This document shows positions 40,981 through 49,691 of a stretch of 64,000 nt of DNA, piece by piece. The notes beneath the pieces were generated by a model. That model was not told where the DNA came from. It searched no databases and saw nothing but the letters and a program-made list of their open reading frames with translations. Origin of the DNA: Sporomusa silvacetica DSM 10669. GTDB lineage: Bacteria; Bacillota; Negativicutes; Sporomusales; Sporomusaceae. The stretch is taken from positions 55,072 to 119,071 of the forward strand of contig NZ_LSLK01000163.1 in NCBI RefSeq assembly GCF_002257705.1, in the 5' to 3' direction. The number at the start of each line of letters is the position of its first letter. Positions within the stretch are counted from its first letter, which is position 1. A program made the translations under genes and the position numbers.

Positions 40981-41917
40981 TTAAAAGTTCGCGAATGCCT
41001 CGCGTAACTTGTTCATATCAATATCCGGCTGCTGACCTGTTCTATTGCTTTTCGCTTCAGCTATTGATAGCATTGCCAGGAGCTTCTGCGCTTTAGGCCA
41101 CTGCTCTTTCGGTAATGCTTGGCGATAGCTTGTCCCAGCGCGGTTTTGTTTAGGTTTTATAACCACTGGTGGTACTAATTCGCCGGTTTTTGCTAAACGT
41201 TCCAGCAGGCCACGAACAGCACACGCCGATCGGCCCACGTTGGTGGATATTAATTCCGGCAAGCAGCCTTCAAAGTGCATGGTTTTTACTTTTTCAATAT
41301 CATGAGGCTCCCAGGGGATATGGTTATTTGCTTTTACAGGACGTTGCTTTAGTTTTAGATCAATCATTCGGCGCTTGATTGCCCCTTCAGTCCGGCATAG
41401 TTTCTCTGATATTTCTTTGTACCCAAATTTGAATTGGTTGAGTAAGAAAACTAAGTAATCATCTTCCTGCTTGGTCCAGGGAGTGCGCTTATACTTTGAT
41501 GCTGCGATGTCTGCCCGACGTTTTACTGGTACCCAGTCAGGCTCTTTCCCTAGTGAGTTTTCCTGAAATTTAGAGAAGTCTAGCTAGTTGCTTATTCTTT
41601 TTGGCCCATTTCCAGAAGGCATCAATGCGGATAACCATAAACTTTGCCTTGATGCTCTTTTTAAATTTCACTGGTAAGCCATGCTTTGGCCAGGATATTT
41701 TATATGAACCATAATTGCCTTCTTTACCAAGTGCCCGGCATAGTTCCAAAAAGGTTATTTCTTCACCAGCATGCAGATGACGGCCAAGGCCAAGTTTTAC
41801 GGATTTAATCTTGATTGCATTAACCGTGCGGCCAAGTTTCTTTGCTATATAGGGAATTGATGTATGGTCCCAGTTATCCCGGAGGTATTGGAAGTCTTCA
41901 GCTGTCCAAGGTTTCAT
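40981..41917 (-). pseudogene. Myb/SANT-type multi-HTH phage regulator, broken by a 4-bp CTAG duplication
   Basis: Two open frames make one protein. The first (41917 to 41570) starts MKPWTAEDFQYLRDN with an HTH of the GcrA/SANT type and ends ...WAKKNKQLARLL. The second frame goes on with DFSKFQENSLGKEPDWV, then KRTPWTKQEDDYLVFLL and a third unit HIPWEPHDIEKVKTM. The junction reads CTAGCTAG at 41580-41587; removing one CTAG restores a 310-residue protein with three W-type DNA-binding units. The ATG at 41367 has no ribosome site. Overlaps the LysM gene at its start. Confidence 0.7.
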
Positions 41918-42219
41918 TTAATTTCCTCCTTTGCAACCCAATAATTGGTGGTGAGTTTATCGCCAGGCATAATTAGTTCATGAGGATACCGGACTGCAAA
42001 AACCATGTCATAGTTAAGTTCAATAATTCCTTCACGGAATTCGCGAACGTCACGGCGAACACTAGATTTCTCCATGAATTTGTAGGATATTGTGTCTAAG
42101 GTGTCGCCGGATTTAACTACATAAACTTCTGACTCTAAATGCCCCTTCGTCTGATCGGCGTTTCCGCAGCTAACAGCTACCAGTCCGAACAAACACGCGA
42201 CCACAATTAGGCGCTTCAT
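41914..42219 (-). CDS. LysM lipoprotein
   Basis: 101 residues. Signal peptide with lipobox (LFGLVAVSCGN, Cys +1), then a LysM domain (YVVKSGDTLDTISYKFM ... HELIMPGDKL). It should be lipid-anchored on the outer face of the inner membrane and bind peptidoglycan. Odd in an early operon. Start at 42219 chosen for the signal peptide; GGAGGG is 11 bases upstream. Confidence 0.8.
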   Translation of the reverse strand: MKRLIVVACLFGLVAVSCGNADQTKGHLESEVYVVKSGDTLDTISYKFMEKSSVRRDVREFREGIIELNYDMVFAVRYPHELIMPGDKLTTNYWVAKEEIK

Positions 42220-42220
42220 G

Positions 42221-42415
42221 TTACCACACACCCTCCTTCCTCAGTAGGGCCGTCAATATTGCCTGGAAACCTTCTGCCTGCTTTTTATGCCTGCCGCTAC
42301 GCTTTTTATAGTCCTTACGTTCCCGGTTACGAGTTGTCTCTTTGGCGAGTTGCGCCCAATGAACCGCTATTCTACTTTCGCGCTGCAGGGCTTGGACTGT
42401 TCTTGAGATGCTCAC
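42221..42415 (-). CDS. Small basic phage protein, unknown
   Basis: 64 residues, strongly basic and helical (ETTRNRERKDYKKRSGRHKK). GTG start with AAAGGAG ten bases upstream. The charge suggests nucleic-acid contact. No family recognised. Confidence 0.6.
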   Translation of the reverse strand: MSISRTVQALQRESRIAVHWAQLAKETTRNRERKDYKKRSGRHKKQAEGFQAILTALLRKEGVW

Positions 42416-42499
42416 AGTAATTAGCTCCTTTCTTACAAATTGTTACAGGTAATTTCATATGCTTTGTCGAAATAGCATCTCAGAAAGGAGGTGCTTATT

Positions 42500-43015
42500 T
42501 TGGACTTCAAACAAATTCTTGGAGACTTGTTTACTATTTTGTGCCAAGGCACAATTGCTGGTTTAATTGTGTTAGCTGCTACAAATTGGCTGGAGAATAA
42601 AAAGGAAAAAGATTTACGATGCAAAAACGCTCTTTTGGTCTGGCTAGAAATACAAGGTCACTTAGCAGAAATAAATGACATACTTACTCATAACAAATTT
42701 CCAATCAACTCAGGGTCATCAATAGAATTTTCAATTAGCACATGGAATAGCGTTAAAATATATTTAACATCTCTCCCAGTTAATGAACTACAGTCTATAG
42801 GTGCTTATTATCAGTCACTTCCTGCAATAGATCATCTGGTAAACTCATATGCTGGTAGACCATTGATTCCGGTTATGGTAGCATCGTTAACACAGGTACA
42901 AGCAATGGGGGTTATGACTCAACATTTGTTGGCTTCTTATTGGGATTTAAAAAACGCTGAAAAGCACCGTCAATGTTTTTCGCACACTCGTGAGCAGTCT
43001 CGAAATTTATTGTAG
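42500..43015 (+). CDS. Membrane-anchored protein on the opposite strand, unknown
   Basis: 171 residues. One N-terminal membrane helix (IAGLIVLAATNWLE) and a helical cytoplasmic domain. Start TTG at 42500 with AGGAGG eight bases upstream. It is the only plus-strand gene inside the early block and overlaps the minus-strand gene at 42912-43217 tail-to-tail by 104 bases. Two plus-strand terminators lie further on (43273-43307, 43333-43357), so its transcript would run antisense through that neighbour. Confidence 0.65.
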   Translation: MDFKQILGDLFTILCQGTIAGLIVLAATNWLENKKEKDLRCKNALLVWLEIQGHLAEINDILTHNKFPINSGSSIEFSISTWNSVKIYLTSLPVNELQSIGAYYQSLPAIDHLVNSYAGRPLIPVMVASLTQVQAMGVMTQHLLASYWDLKNAEKHRQCFSHTREQSRNLL

Positions 43016-43217
43016 AATCATCTAACTTCGCAGTATTAGTGATAGCCCGCTCCTTTGGCTTTATATGACTGGCAACAACACGGGCGCTATCGTTAAGTGT
43101 TGCTAATGCTTCTGAATCGAAAGGCTTGCCGTCTTTCAGATTTTTGGTACATTGTTCACAAAGACTTATATAGTTAACTAAAAATGTTTCAATTGCCTTA
43201 TCTAAATCGTTATTCAT
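42912..43217 (-). CDS. Unknown helical phage protein
   Basis: 101 residues, helical (DLDKAIETFLVNYISLCEQC). GAAAGGAG precedes the ATG at 43217 by eight bases; a longer in-frame stretch upstream has no site and runs through terminator hairpins. No family recognised. Confidence 0.6.
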   Translation of the reverse strand: MNNDLDKAIETFLVNYISLCEQCTKNLKDGKPFDSEALATLNDSARVVASHIKPKERAITNTAKLDDSTINFETAHECAKNIDGAFQRFLNPNKKPTNVES

Positions 43218-43272
43218 GGTTTTACTCCTTTCTTTATCATTAATCTTGCTGTCAGTAAAACGTATTGCCCAA

Positions 43273-43307
43273 ACCGTCACTATTCGCAGTAGTGGCGGTA
43301 TTTTTTT
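43273..43307 (+). terminator. Plus-strand intrinsic terminator
   Basis: ACCGTCACTA pairs with TAGTGGCGGT over a short TTCGCAG loop, then ATTTTTTT. It faces transcripts from the 42500 gene. Confidence 0.65.
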
Positions 43308-43332
43308 GCTTGTCCAAAGTCCCACCTCACTT

Positions 43333-43357
43333 TCCCGCCCCTGGGCGGCTTTTTTAT
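43333..43357 (+). terminator. Second plus-strand intrinsic terminator
   Basis: CCGCCC/GGGCGG hairpin followed by CTTTTTT. Confidence 0.6.
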
Positions 43358-43417
43358 GCCTGTCCAACATTACCGGTTACTGCAATTCCTGTGTTTTGGG
43401 GCCGATCAACCCGGTCT

Positions 43418-43714
43418 TTAACCTGATGGCATAAAGTGACCAGTAGATGACCTTTGCAACCACTCAATCAATTGAGCTTTTACAAAGCGTTTTTGTGTGC
43501 CAATTGCTTTAAATGGAATCTGCTTTTTGCGAACTAAATCATAAATCTTCCAGCGAGAGATTTTGAGAAACTCCGCTGCTTCATAAGTAGTTAATACCTC
43601 GTCTTTTGGTGATTCGGGTAGTGGTTCCGGTTTCGGTGCAAGCGCCCCGCATTCAGGACAAAACTTGTTTTTAGGAGAAAGCACAGTTTTGCAAGCTGTA
43701 CATTCTATTTGCAT
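43418..43714 (-). CDS. Excisionase-like zinc-ribbon/HTH_17 protein
   Basis: 98 residues. N-terminal zinc ribbon (CTACKTVLSPKNKFCPECG), then a MerR/Xis-type winged helix (LTTYEAAEFLKISRWKIYDLV, KKQIPFKAIGTQKRF). Likely excision or early control factor. The gene between it and the repressor is Cro-like. An operator-type dyad lies in the gap upstream (43766-43784). Confidence 0.75.
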   Translation of the reverse strand: MQIECTACKTVLSPKNKFCPECGALAPKPEPLPESPKDEVLTTYEAAEFLKISRWKIYDLVRKKQIPFKAIGTQKRFVKAQLIEWLQRSSTGHFMPSG

Positions 43715-43765
43715 AAATAGCACCTACCTTTCTAGGCTAAATTACTGGTTTGCAGTATAACGTTT

Positions 43766-43784
43766 TGTAGATTTTAAATCAACT
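43766..43784. promoter_or_regulatory. Repressor operator-like dyad, site 4
   Basis: TGTAGATT-TTA-AATCAACT, the same half-site as the three dyads between Cro and repressor; here it lies between Cro and the excisionase-like gene, over the Cro stop. Confidence 0.65.
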
Positions 43785-43993
43785 TAACTGGCAAAAAAAA
43801 TACGTTCTTTTTCTTTGAAGTTATTAATTTTTAATAATTCAGCGAGCTTTGAGATTTCACTTGCTTTAAATTCTGTAATATTGTTAATTTTTTTATACAG
43901 TCCCATCAATGAGATACCTAATTTATTAGCTATTTCTTTTCTAGTTAAACCAGCACGCTTTATAGCAATTTCTAATTCTAAAGTATTGGTCAT
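43784..43993 (-). CDS. Cro-like XRE repressor
   Basis: 69 residues, single helix-turn-helix (LTRKEIANKLGISLMGLYKK). First gene of the early operon, divergent from the repressor at 44162. CTCC-type ribosome site at eight bases (GAGGTAAAT). Confidence 0.85.
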   Translation of the reverse strand: MTNTLELEIAIKRAGLTRKEIANKLGISLMGLYKKINNITEFKASEISKLAELLKINNFKEKERIFFAS

Positions 43994-44013
43994 ATTTACC
44001 TCCTCTCACTCTT

Positions 44014-44111
44014 TGTTGATTAAAAATCTACAATTACATAATAGCAATGTGTAGATTACCTGTCAACACTTTTTTTATGTTTTATAAATTATTGTTGATT
44101 TTAAATTTACA
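44014..44111. promoter_or_regulatory. Three operator dyads in the lysis-lysogeny control region
   Basis: TGTTGATT-AAA-AATCTACA (44014-44032), TGTAGATT-ACC-TGTCAACA (44050-44068), TGTTGATT-TTA-AATTTACA (44093-44111). They are 36 and 43 bp apart, like lambda OR1-3. They should bind the XRE repressor and Cro. Confidence 0.7.
44038..44066 (-). promoter_or_regulatory. Early promoter (PR-like)
   Basis: On the minus strand TTGACA (44066-44061), a 17-bp spacer and TATTAT (44043-44038). The -35 box lies inside the middle operator and the -10 box beside the first, so repressor bound there would block it. Confidence 0.8.
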
Positions 44112-44161
44112 TTATAGTATATTAATTATAAACAAAAGTTTATGATTAAGGATGTGCACGT

Positions 44162-44602
44162 ATGGAGTTTTTTGAAAGAATACGTTTAAGACGAGAAGAA
44201 TTGAACATGTCGCAAGAAGAATTAGCTAAACGGCTAGGTTATAAATCTCGTTCTTCCATCAATAAGATCGAAATAGGTGAAAACGATATTCCCCAATCTA
44301 AAATAAAGGCTTTTGCAGAAGTCTTGCAGACATCGCCTTCCTACTTAATGGGGTGGGAAGATAATTCTTCTGCACCTAAATCTTCCCTTCCCGCCCTCAC
44401 GCCAAAAGATGAGCGTGATATTGCCAAAGACCTTGAAACCATGCTAGGCAACCTTGACGATAAAAACGGTATGGCAGCCTACAATGACCCAGAAGATGAA
44501 GAAGACCGCGAATTATTAAAAGCCAGCCTCTTGACTTCCATGAAACTGGCTAAACAAATTGCAAAGAAAAAATTCACTCCTAAAAAATACCGTAAGGAGT
44601 AA
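44162..44602 (+). CDS. Phage repressor (XRE family)
   Basis: 146 residues. N-terminal helix-turn-helix (LNMSQEELAKRLGYKSRSSI), then an acidic linker and basic C-terminus. It has no LexA-type autocleavage domain; instead an ImmA-like protease is encoded next, so induction probably works as in ICEBs1 (ImmR/ImmA). Confidence 0.88.
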   Translation: MEFFERIRLRREELNMSQEELAKRLGYKSRSSINKIEIGENDIPQSKIKAFAEVLQTSPSYLMGWEDNSSAPKSSLPALTPKDERDIAKDLETMLGNLDDKNGMAAYNDPEDEEDRELLKASLLTSMKLAKQIAKKKFTPKKYRKE

Positions 44603-44607
44603 TTTAT

Positions 44608-45030
44608 ATGGATACCAAAAGTACTGTCGAAACTCTTGTCAGAAAGCACAACACTAACAATCCATTTGTTATTGCCGATAATCTAAATATTATAATTATC
44701 CATTCTGATATGAAAAACACCCTCGGGTTCTTCAACATATATAAACGCAGCAAATTCATTCACCTGAACAACGCCTTACCCGAAAACTTGGAAACTTTTG
44801 TTTGCGCCCATGAGCTCGGCCATGCGATTTGCCACCCTCACATCAATACCCCTTTTCTAAAAAGTCACACACTGTTTTCCACTGATAGGATAGAACGTGA
44901 AGCCAATACTTTTGCCGTAGAGTTGCTGATGCCGGATAGCATGTTACAAAAACACGCCGCTTACGGCCTGTATGCCATGGCGTTCTCATTAGGTATTCCT
45001 CAGCAACTGGCAGATTTAAAACGGTTTTAA
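44608..45030 (+). CDS. ImmA/IrrE-type metallopeptidase
   Basis: 140 residues. Zinc motif HELGHAICH and the downstream EREANTFAVELLMP (third ligand Glu). Expected to cleave the repressor on DNA damage and induce the prophage. Starts six bases after the repressor with AAGGAG. Confidence 0.9.
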   Translation: MDTKSTVETLVRKHNTNNPFVIADNLNIIIIHSDMKNTLGFFNIYKRSKFIHLNNALPENLETFVCAHELGHAICHPHINTPFLKSHTLFSTDRIEREANTFAVELLMPDSMLQKHAAYGLYAMAFSLGIPQQLADLKRF

Positions 45031-45047
45031 GGAAGGGATGAAATTCC

Positions 45048-46283
45048 ATGGCTAAAGGTCGTATAGAAAAACGCCACAAAAGTAGCTATACGCTGATCAT
45101 CGATGAAGGGTTCGATCCTGAAACAGGTGTACGTAAACGCTGGTCGAAATCGGTCAAGACAAACGATGAAGATGAAGCACAGCGTCAGTTGGATGTTATT
45201 TTAGGCCAAATAGCCAACAAAACATTCATCAAATCACCCACTGTAACAATAGAAGCATATTTTACGAATTGGCTAACCACTGTTGAAGCCAAAATGTTAG
45301 CACCCAAGACCCGTGTAAGTTATAAAGGCTGTGTAGAGCTGCGCATTGTCCCTTGGCTTGGGCATATCAAGCTTGGAGAACTAACACGTTCGGACCTTAA
45401 AAGTTTTTACTTAAGAATCTATGAGGCTGGAAGATTAAAGAAAGATAACGAAAAAGACAAAGAAGGACAGGATGAGAAGGGCGATAAAAAAAGCAAACCC
45501 ATCGGTAAAAGAACCGTAGAGCTACACCACCAGGTGATCCGCCGAATCCTCAATCACGCCATTTATGAGGATGAAATATTAGTCAAGAATGTAGCTAATA
45601 GAATCACAATCCCCGACCCTCCTGAACATGATTTTGACGAAGATGAGGACCTTGTAAAAGTTTTTACCGCTGACCAAATAACTACCCTGGAGCGCCATAC
45701 GGTAGATACCCTCTATTATGCTCTCGTTGCTTTGGCTCTCCGAACAGGGATGAGGCGTAGCGAATTACTCGCCTTAACATGGGACAATGTTAATTTTGAC
45801 AATGCCACCATCTTTATTAAACGCTCCGTTTCCTATACGCCAGGCAACGGTTGTGTATATAAGGCCACTAAAAATAAAAAAAAGCGCCGTATTGAGGTTA
45901 CAGAAGAAACCCTCAATATACTGCGCCAAGAAAAAGCCAAGCAAGATAAATATAAAGATTCTCTTGAAAACGAGGAAGATAAGGACCAATATAATCCCGA
46001 TAACCTAGTCATCTGCTGGGAAGACGGCCAACACATCCATCCGGACACGCCTTCAACATGGTTCCCTGATTTTTGTATTGCATGCGGATTACCGCGCCTC
46101 ACATTCCACTGCCTACGCCACACCCACGCCAGCCATCTCCTGGCAGAGGGCGAAGATATTTCATATGTATCTAAAAGATTAGGCCATAGCGACATCACTA
46201 TCACCTATAAAACGTATTTTCATTTCATACCCTTGGAAAAAAGAGATTCTATTCAGAAGCTGGATGATAAGTTTAAAAAATGA
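45048..46283 (+). CDS. int: Tyrosine-recombinase integrase
   Basis: 411 residues. N-terminal arm-binding domain (KSSYTLIIDEGFDPETG), SAM-like core-binding domain (FTNWLTTVEAKMLAPKTRVS), a Lys/Glu-rich insert at ~residues 130-150, and the catalytic domain with Arg (TGMRRSELL), HCLRHTHASHLL (His-x-x-Arg) and LGHSDITITYKTY (His, Tyr). It integrates and excises the phage, probably at or near the tRNA-Lys beyond its stop. Confidence 0.93.
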   Translation: MAKGRIEKRHKSSYTLIIDEGFDPETGVRKRWSKSVKTNDEDEAQRQLDVILGQIANKTFIKSPTVTIEAYFTNWLTTVEAKMLAPKTRVSYKGCVELRIVPWLGHIKLGELTRSDLKSFYLRIYEAGRLKKDNEKDKEGQDEKGDKKSKPIGKRTVELHHQVIRRILNHAIYEDEILVKNVANRITIPDPPEHDFDEDEDLVKVFTADQITTLERHTVDTLYYALVALALRTGMRRSELLALTWDNVNFDNATIFIKRSVSYTPGNGCVYKATKNKKKRRIEVTEETLNILRQEKAKQDKYKDSLENEEDKDQYNPDNLVICWEDGQHIHPDTPSTWFPDFCIACGLPRLTFHCLRHTHASHLLAEGEDISYVSKRLGHSDITITYKTYFHFIPLEKRDSIQKLDDKFKK

Positions 46284-46370
46284 TTGTTACAGATTATTGC
46301 TGTATATTTTTTTATACCCATTCGCGGCAACGGTTTTGGCAACTATTTTACTATGATAGACAAAATAAAA

Positions 46371-46406
46371 AGGTGTACCGAAAGGCCTTAGAGCCTTGAT
46401 ACACCT
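46371..46406 (-). terminator. Terminator of the tRNA-Gln/tRNA-Lys operon
   Basis: AGGTGTA/TACACCT arms with an inner AAGGC/GCCTT stem, followed on the minus strand by TTTTTATTTTG. Confidence 0.75.
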
Positions 46407-46417
46407 GGGTTTTTGAG

Positions 46418-46493
<76 letters not shown>

Positions 46494-46600
46494 ATATAAA
46501 TGGTAAATTATGATGTTCCGCGCTATCGCTTGGAATTAAGCGACTCGTACAAATTTTCGTGTTGCTATCGTTCCTAAAAACTTGGCTCTTTGCTTACTTA

Positions 46601-46676
46601 TGGCTGGGGCGCTAGGACTCGAACCTAGGAATGCGGGAGTCAGAGTCCCGTGCCTTACCAGCTTGGCGACGCCCCA
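46601..46676 (-). tRNA. tRNA-Gln (CTG)
   Basis: 76 nt with encoded CCA. Acceptor TGGGGCG/CGCCCCA, anticodon stem CGGGA/TCCCG with loop CTCTGAC, T arm GGTTCGAGTCC. Co-transcribed with tRNA-Lys. Confidence 0.93.
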
Positions 46677-46881
46677 ACGTTATAGATTAATGTTTAACGC
46701 ACAATAAGTATTATATATAGTGATTGGCATTTTGTCAAATAGATATTCTTAGCAATTGCAAATTTACAGTAAAAAGTTTAAAATAATTGAGATATTTTTC
46801 TATAAAAGAAGGATTTTTGATGATAATTTATAACCTTATATACATAGTTCATGATTTGCTACATAAACGGAGGCGATCACT

Positions 46882-47343
46882 ATGAATCAAATTACTGTTG
46901 GGGAGTATGCGCCTGAGTTTGGTTTGAAAGACAATCGTGGGGATGAAATTCGTCTATCAGATTACAAAGGGAAAAAGGTTCTTCTATCCTGGCATCCCCT
47001 TGCCTGGACACGGGTGTGTGCCGAACAAATGAAAGCATTGGAAGCTAATTTGGATGAGTTTGATAAGTATAACGTTGTTCCTCTTGGCCTCAGCATTGAT
47101 TCTTACCCGTGCAAAAATGCCTGGGCGAAGGAATTAGGCATTGCCCGAGTAAAACTGTTGGCTGATTTTTGGCCACATGGTAAAGTTGCTCTTAACTATG
47201 GTCTTTTCCGTGAAGAGGAAGGTTTCTCAGAGCGGGCAAATGTTCTTATTGATGAAGCTGGCAAAGTACTTTGGGTCAAAGTTTATCCAATTCCTGAACT
47301 ACCGGATATAACGGAAGTGTTTAATCAAATCAAAGGGTATTAA
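46882..47343 (+). CDS. Peroxiredoxin (AhpC/TSA family)
   Basis: 153 residues, thioredoxin fold. Peroxidatic Cys in PLAWTRVCAEQM (the PxxxTxxC motif), possible resolving Cys in DSYPCKNAW. Ends in IKGY. It reduces peroxides in the cytoplasm, using a thioredoxin- or NrdH-type donor. Host gene, single unit; GGAGG before the ATG. Confidence 0.9.
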   Translation: MNQITVGEYAPEFGLKDNRGDEIRLSDYKGKKVLLSWHPLAWTRVCAEQMKALEANLDEFDKYNVVPLGLSIDSYPCKNAWAKELGIARVKLLADFWPHGKVALNYGLFREEEGFSERANVLIDEAGKVLWVKVYPIPELPDITEVFNQIKGY

Positions 47344-47389
47344 CTAGGGTTAACTCAGGCATAACTACTCCACAAGTACACCGGGATGC

Positions 47390-47440
47390 AAATAAACCGC
47401 AGCTTTCAGGCAAGAATTGCTTGAAGGCTGCGGTTTATTT
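47390..47440 (+). terminator. Peroxiredoxin terminator
   Basis: AAATAAACCGCAGC/GCTGCGGTTTATTT, a 14-bp perfect stem with T-rich 3' arm. Confidence 0.75.
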
Positions 47441-47459
47441 GGCCAGTAAAATAAACTCG

Positions 47460-47557
47460 TTCAGCAAAGCTGAACATCGAATCTTCAGTTGGGGGCTCTA
47501 CCCCACCTGAAGCAACGCCGCCATAGAGGCGGGAGTCCTAACTCATCGACTAAGATA
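47460..47557 (+). repeat. Structured ~98-nt repeat element, copy 1
   Basis: Hairpins in order: TTCAGC/GCTGAA, CTTCAG...CTGAAG enclosing TGGGG/CCCCA, CCGCC-ATAGA-GGCGG, GAGT/ACTC, then CATCGACTAAGATA. The inverted copy is at 54504-54597. The conservation of stems points to a structured RNA or a palindromic mobile repeat (IS200/IS605-end or PATE-like). Confidence 0.75.
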
Positions 47558-47804
47558 CAATCCCTCTTTGAATGAGCAAAATAAAAAGTCAAAAAGTTTA
47601 AAGGTCAAAAAGTCAGAAATAATGAGCCTGGGTATGAATTCCGGACATTTTGTTTATAGAATGGCTTACATGGTTATAGGTAGCTATTTTTAAACATTCT
47701 TGATTTTTCCATTAGTAATTATTTTCTGTTACTATAAAGTTGTAAGCAGGGAACTGCTCTCACGCAAGTTATTATTAAATTGAAATAAAGAGGAGGCGCA
47801 AATT

Positions 47805-49667
47805 ATGGGAAAAGTAGTAGGCATTGATTTAGGTACTACTAACTCGTGTATATCTGTATTGGAAGGAGAACGTCCTGAGGTTATTGTCAATGTTGAAGGT
47901 GGCCGCACTACCCCCTCAGTTGTCGCATTTCGCGATAACGAGCGTCTTGTGGGCCAGTTAGCCAAACGTCAGTCGGTCTTAAATCCCACCAAAACCTTTT
48001 ATTCGATAAAACGTTTTATTGGTCGCCGTTTTAATGAAGTCACAGATGAGATGAAGCTGGTCCCCTATAAAATAGCGCAAGGCGCAGACGACACTGTAAC
48101 TTTCATTGTTGATGATAAGCAGTATGCACCGGAAGAAATCTCAGCACAAGTGCTTCGGAAGCTGGTAGATGACGCAAGTAAATATCTGGGCGAAAGTATA
48201 ACCGATGCGGTCATTACCGTGCCTGCCTATTTTAATGATGCCCAGCGTCAAGCCACCAAAGATGCAGGCCAGGTTGCCGGCCTCAATGTTTTGAGAATCA
48301 TCAACGAACCTACCGCTGCGGCCCTAGCGTATGGCCTTGATAAGCAAAAGAATGAAACCATCCTGGTTTTTGACTTAGGCGGCGGTACCTTTGATGTATC
48401 TATTCTTGATGTTGGCGATGGCGTGTTTGAGGTCAAAGCCACAAATGGCGATACCCACCTTGGCGGCGATGATTTTGATAAGGCTATCGTCGATTGGCTG
48501 GCTGCCGAATTTAAAAAGGATAATGGCATTGATCTTCTCAAAGACAAGCAGGCACTGCAACGTCTTACCGAGGCAGCCGAAAAAGCTAAAATTGAGTTAT
48601 CAGCTGTTACCGAAACAACCGTCAATCTGCCGTTTATCACTGCAGATGCTAGCGGCCCTAAGCATCTGGACAGCAAGCTTACCCGGGCAAAATTTGACGA
48701 AATTACCCACAATCTGGTAGAGCGTTGCCGCATCCCAGTGGAAAAAGCGCTAGCTGATGCCAAGCTGTCCGCTAAAAACATTGATGAAATCATTTTGGTA
48801 GGCGGTTCTACCCGCATCCCCGCAGTTCAGGAGTTAATCAAGCTTATGACTGGTAAAAACCCAAATCAAAGCGTTAATCCTGACGAGGTCGTAGCCGTGG
48901 GCGCTGCCATCCAAGGTGCCATCTTAAGTGGTGACCTTAAAGACGTAGTTCTCCTTGATATTACACCACTATCTCTTGGCGTAGAAACCTTAGGCGGCAT
49001 CATGACTAAGGTTATCGAACGCAACACTACCATTCCAGCCCGCCGCAGTCAAGTTTTCAGCACTGCTGATGACAATCAGGCCGAAGTAGACATTCATGTG
49101 CTTCAGGGTGAAAGGGAGATGGCCAAAGACAACCGTTCTCTTGGTCAATTCAAATTAGCTGGCATTCCTGCCGCGCCACGTGGTCTGCCGCAGATCGAAG
49201 TTACCTTCGACATTGACGCCAATGGTATTCTCACCGTCAGCGCCAAAGACAAAGCAACCACCAAGGAGCAGTCCATCACCATCAGTGGCTCCAGTAACCT
49301 GGATAAGACAGATATTGACCGTATGGTTACTGATGCTAAGCACTACGCTGCAGAAGATAAAACCCGCCGTCAATATGTAGAACTGAAAAACGAATTAGAT
49401 TCTCTGGCCTATCAGGCCCGCAATTTGGTAACAGAAAAGGGAGACGCCCTGCCTGCCCATATTAGCGGTCGCCTGACAACCGCACTGGATGCAGTCAAAC
49501 AAGCGGAAAACACCGCTGACAAAGCTAAGCTACTACAGCTAAAAAATGAATTGGAACAAGCTTATAACCAAGCCTGCCAATACACTCCCGCCGATGCCGG
49601 CCAAAGTACTAATCCCACTCAGCAAGCCAATCCAAAGGATGACATAATAGATGCCGAGTATGAGTAA
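47805..49667 (+). CDS. dnaK: DnaK-type Hsp70 chaperone
   Basis: 620 residues. ATPase signatures [30 protein letters not shown] and [13 protein letters not shown]; peptide-binding domain from ~residue 390 ([16 protein letters not shown]); C-terminal IIDAEYE. It lies with a dnaJ-type gene but without hrcA or grpE, so it is probably an extra copy outside the main heat-shock operon. AGGAGG nine bases upstream. Confidence 0.96.
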   Translation: MGKVVGIDLGTTNSCISVLEGERPEVIVNVEGGRTTPSVVAFRDNERLVGQLAKRQSVLNPTKTFYSIKRFIGRRFNEVTDEMKLVPYKIAQGADDTVTFIVDDKQYAPEEISAQVLRKLVDDASKYLGESITDAVITVPAYFNDAQRQATKDAGQVAGLNVLRIINEPTAAALAYGLDKQKNETILVFDLGGGTFDVSILDVGDGVFEVKATNGDTHLGGDDFDKAIVDWLAAEFKKDNGIDLLKDKQALQRLTEAAEKAKIELSAVTETTVNLPFITADASGPKHLDSKLTRAKFDEITHNLVERCRIPVEKALADAKLSAKNIDEIILVGGSTRIPAVQELIKLMTGKNPNQSVNPDEVVAVGAAIQGAILSGDLKDVVLLDITPLSLGVETLGGIMTKVIERNTTIPARRSQVFSTADDNQAEVDIHVLQGEREMAKDNRSLGQFKLAGIPAAPRGLPQIEVTFDIDANGILTVSAKDKATTKEQSITISGSSNLDKTDIDRMVTDAKHYAAEDKTRRQYVELKNELDSLAYQARNLVTEKGDALPAHISGRLTTALDAVKQAENTADKAKLLQLKNELEQAYNQACQYTPADAGQSTNPTQQANPKDDIIDAEYE

Positions 49668-49691
49668 ATAAACAAAGTCTAATAAAAAGGG

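Larger units (their letters stand above)
90..46370. mobile_element. Temperate myophage prophage (left end unresolved)
   Basis: Continuous phage gene set: integrase, repressor, Cro, excisionase-like protein, replication and partition genes, late regulator, terminase, lambda-type head, P2-type contractile tail, lysis genes. The integrase ends 134 nt from a host tRNA-Lys whose 3' end faces it, so the right attachment site should lie in 46284-46493. No duplicate of the tRNA 3' end was found on the left, so the left end is either outside the window or in an unrecognised site. The three genes at 90-2272 are included provisionally. Confidence 0.85.
47344..47804. other. Intergenic region between peroxiredoxin and dnaK
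   Basis: Contains the peroxiredoxin terminator (47390-47440) and repeat element copy 1 (47460-47557). The rest (47558-47804) is AT-rich with no gene; the dnaK promoter should lie here, but no CIRCE-type GCACTC dyad was seen. Confidence 0.6.

Noticed and set aside
48248..48817. Long minus-strand frame opposite dnaK
   Set aside because: Mirror of a GC-biased, highly expressed gene; no ribosome site or recognisable protein.
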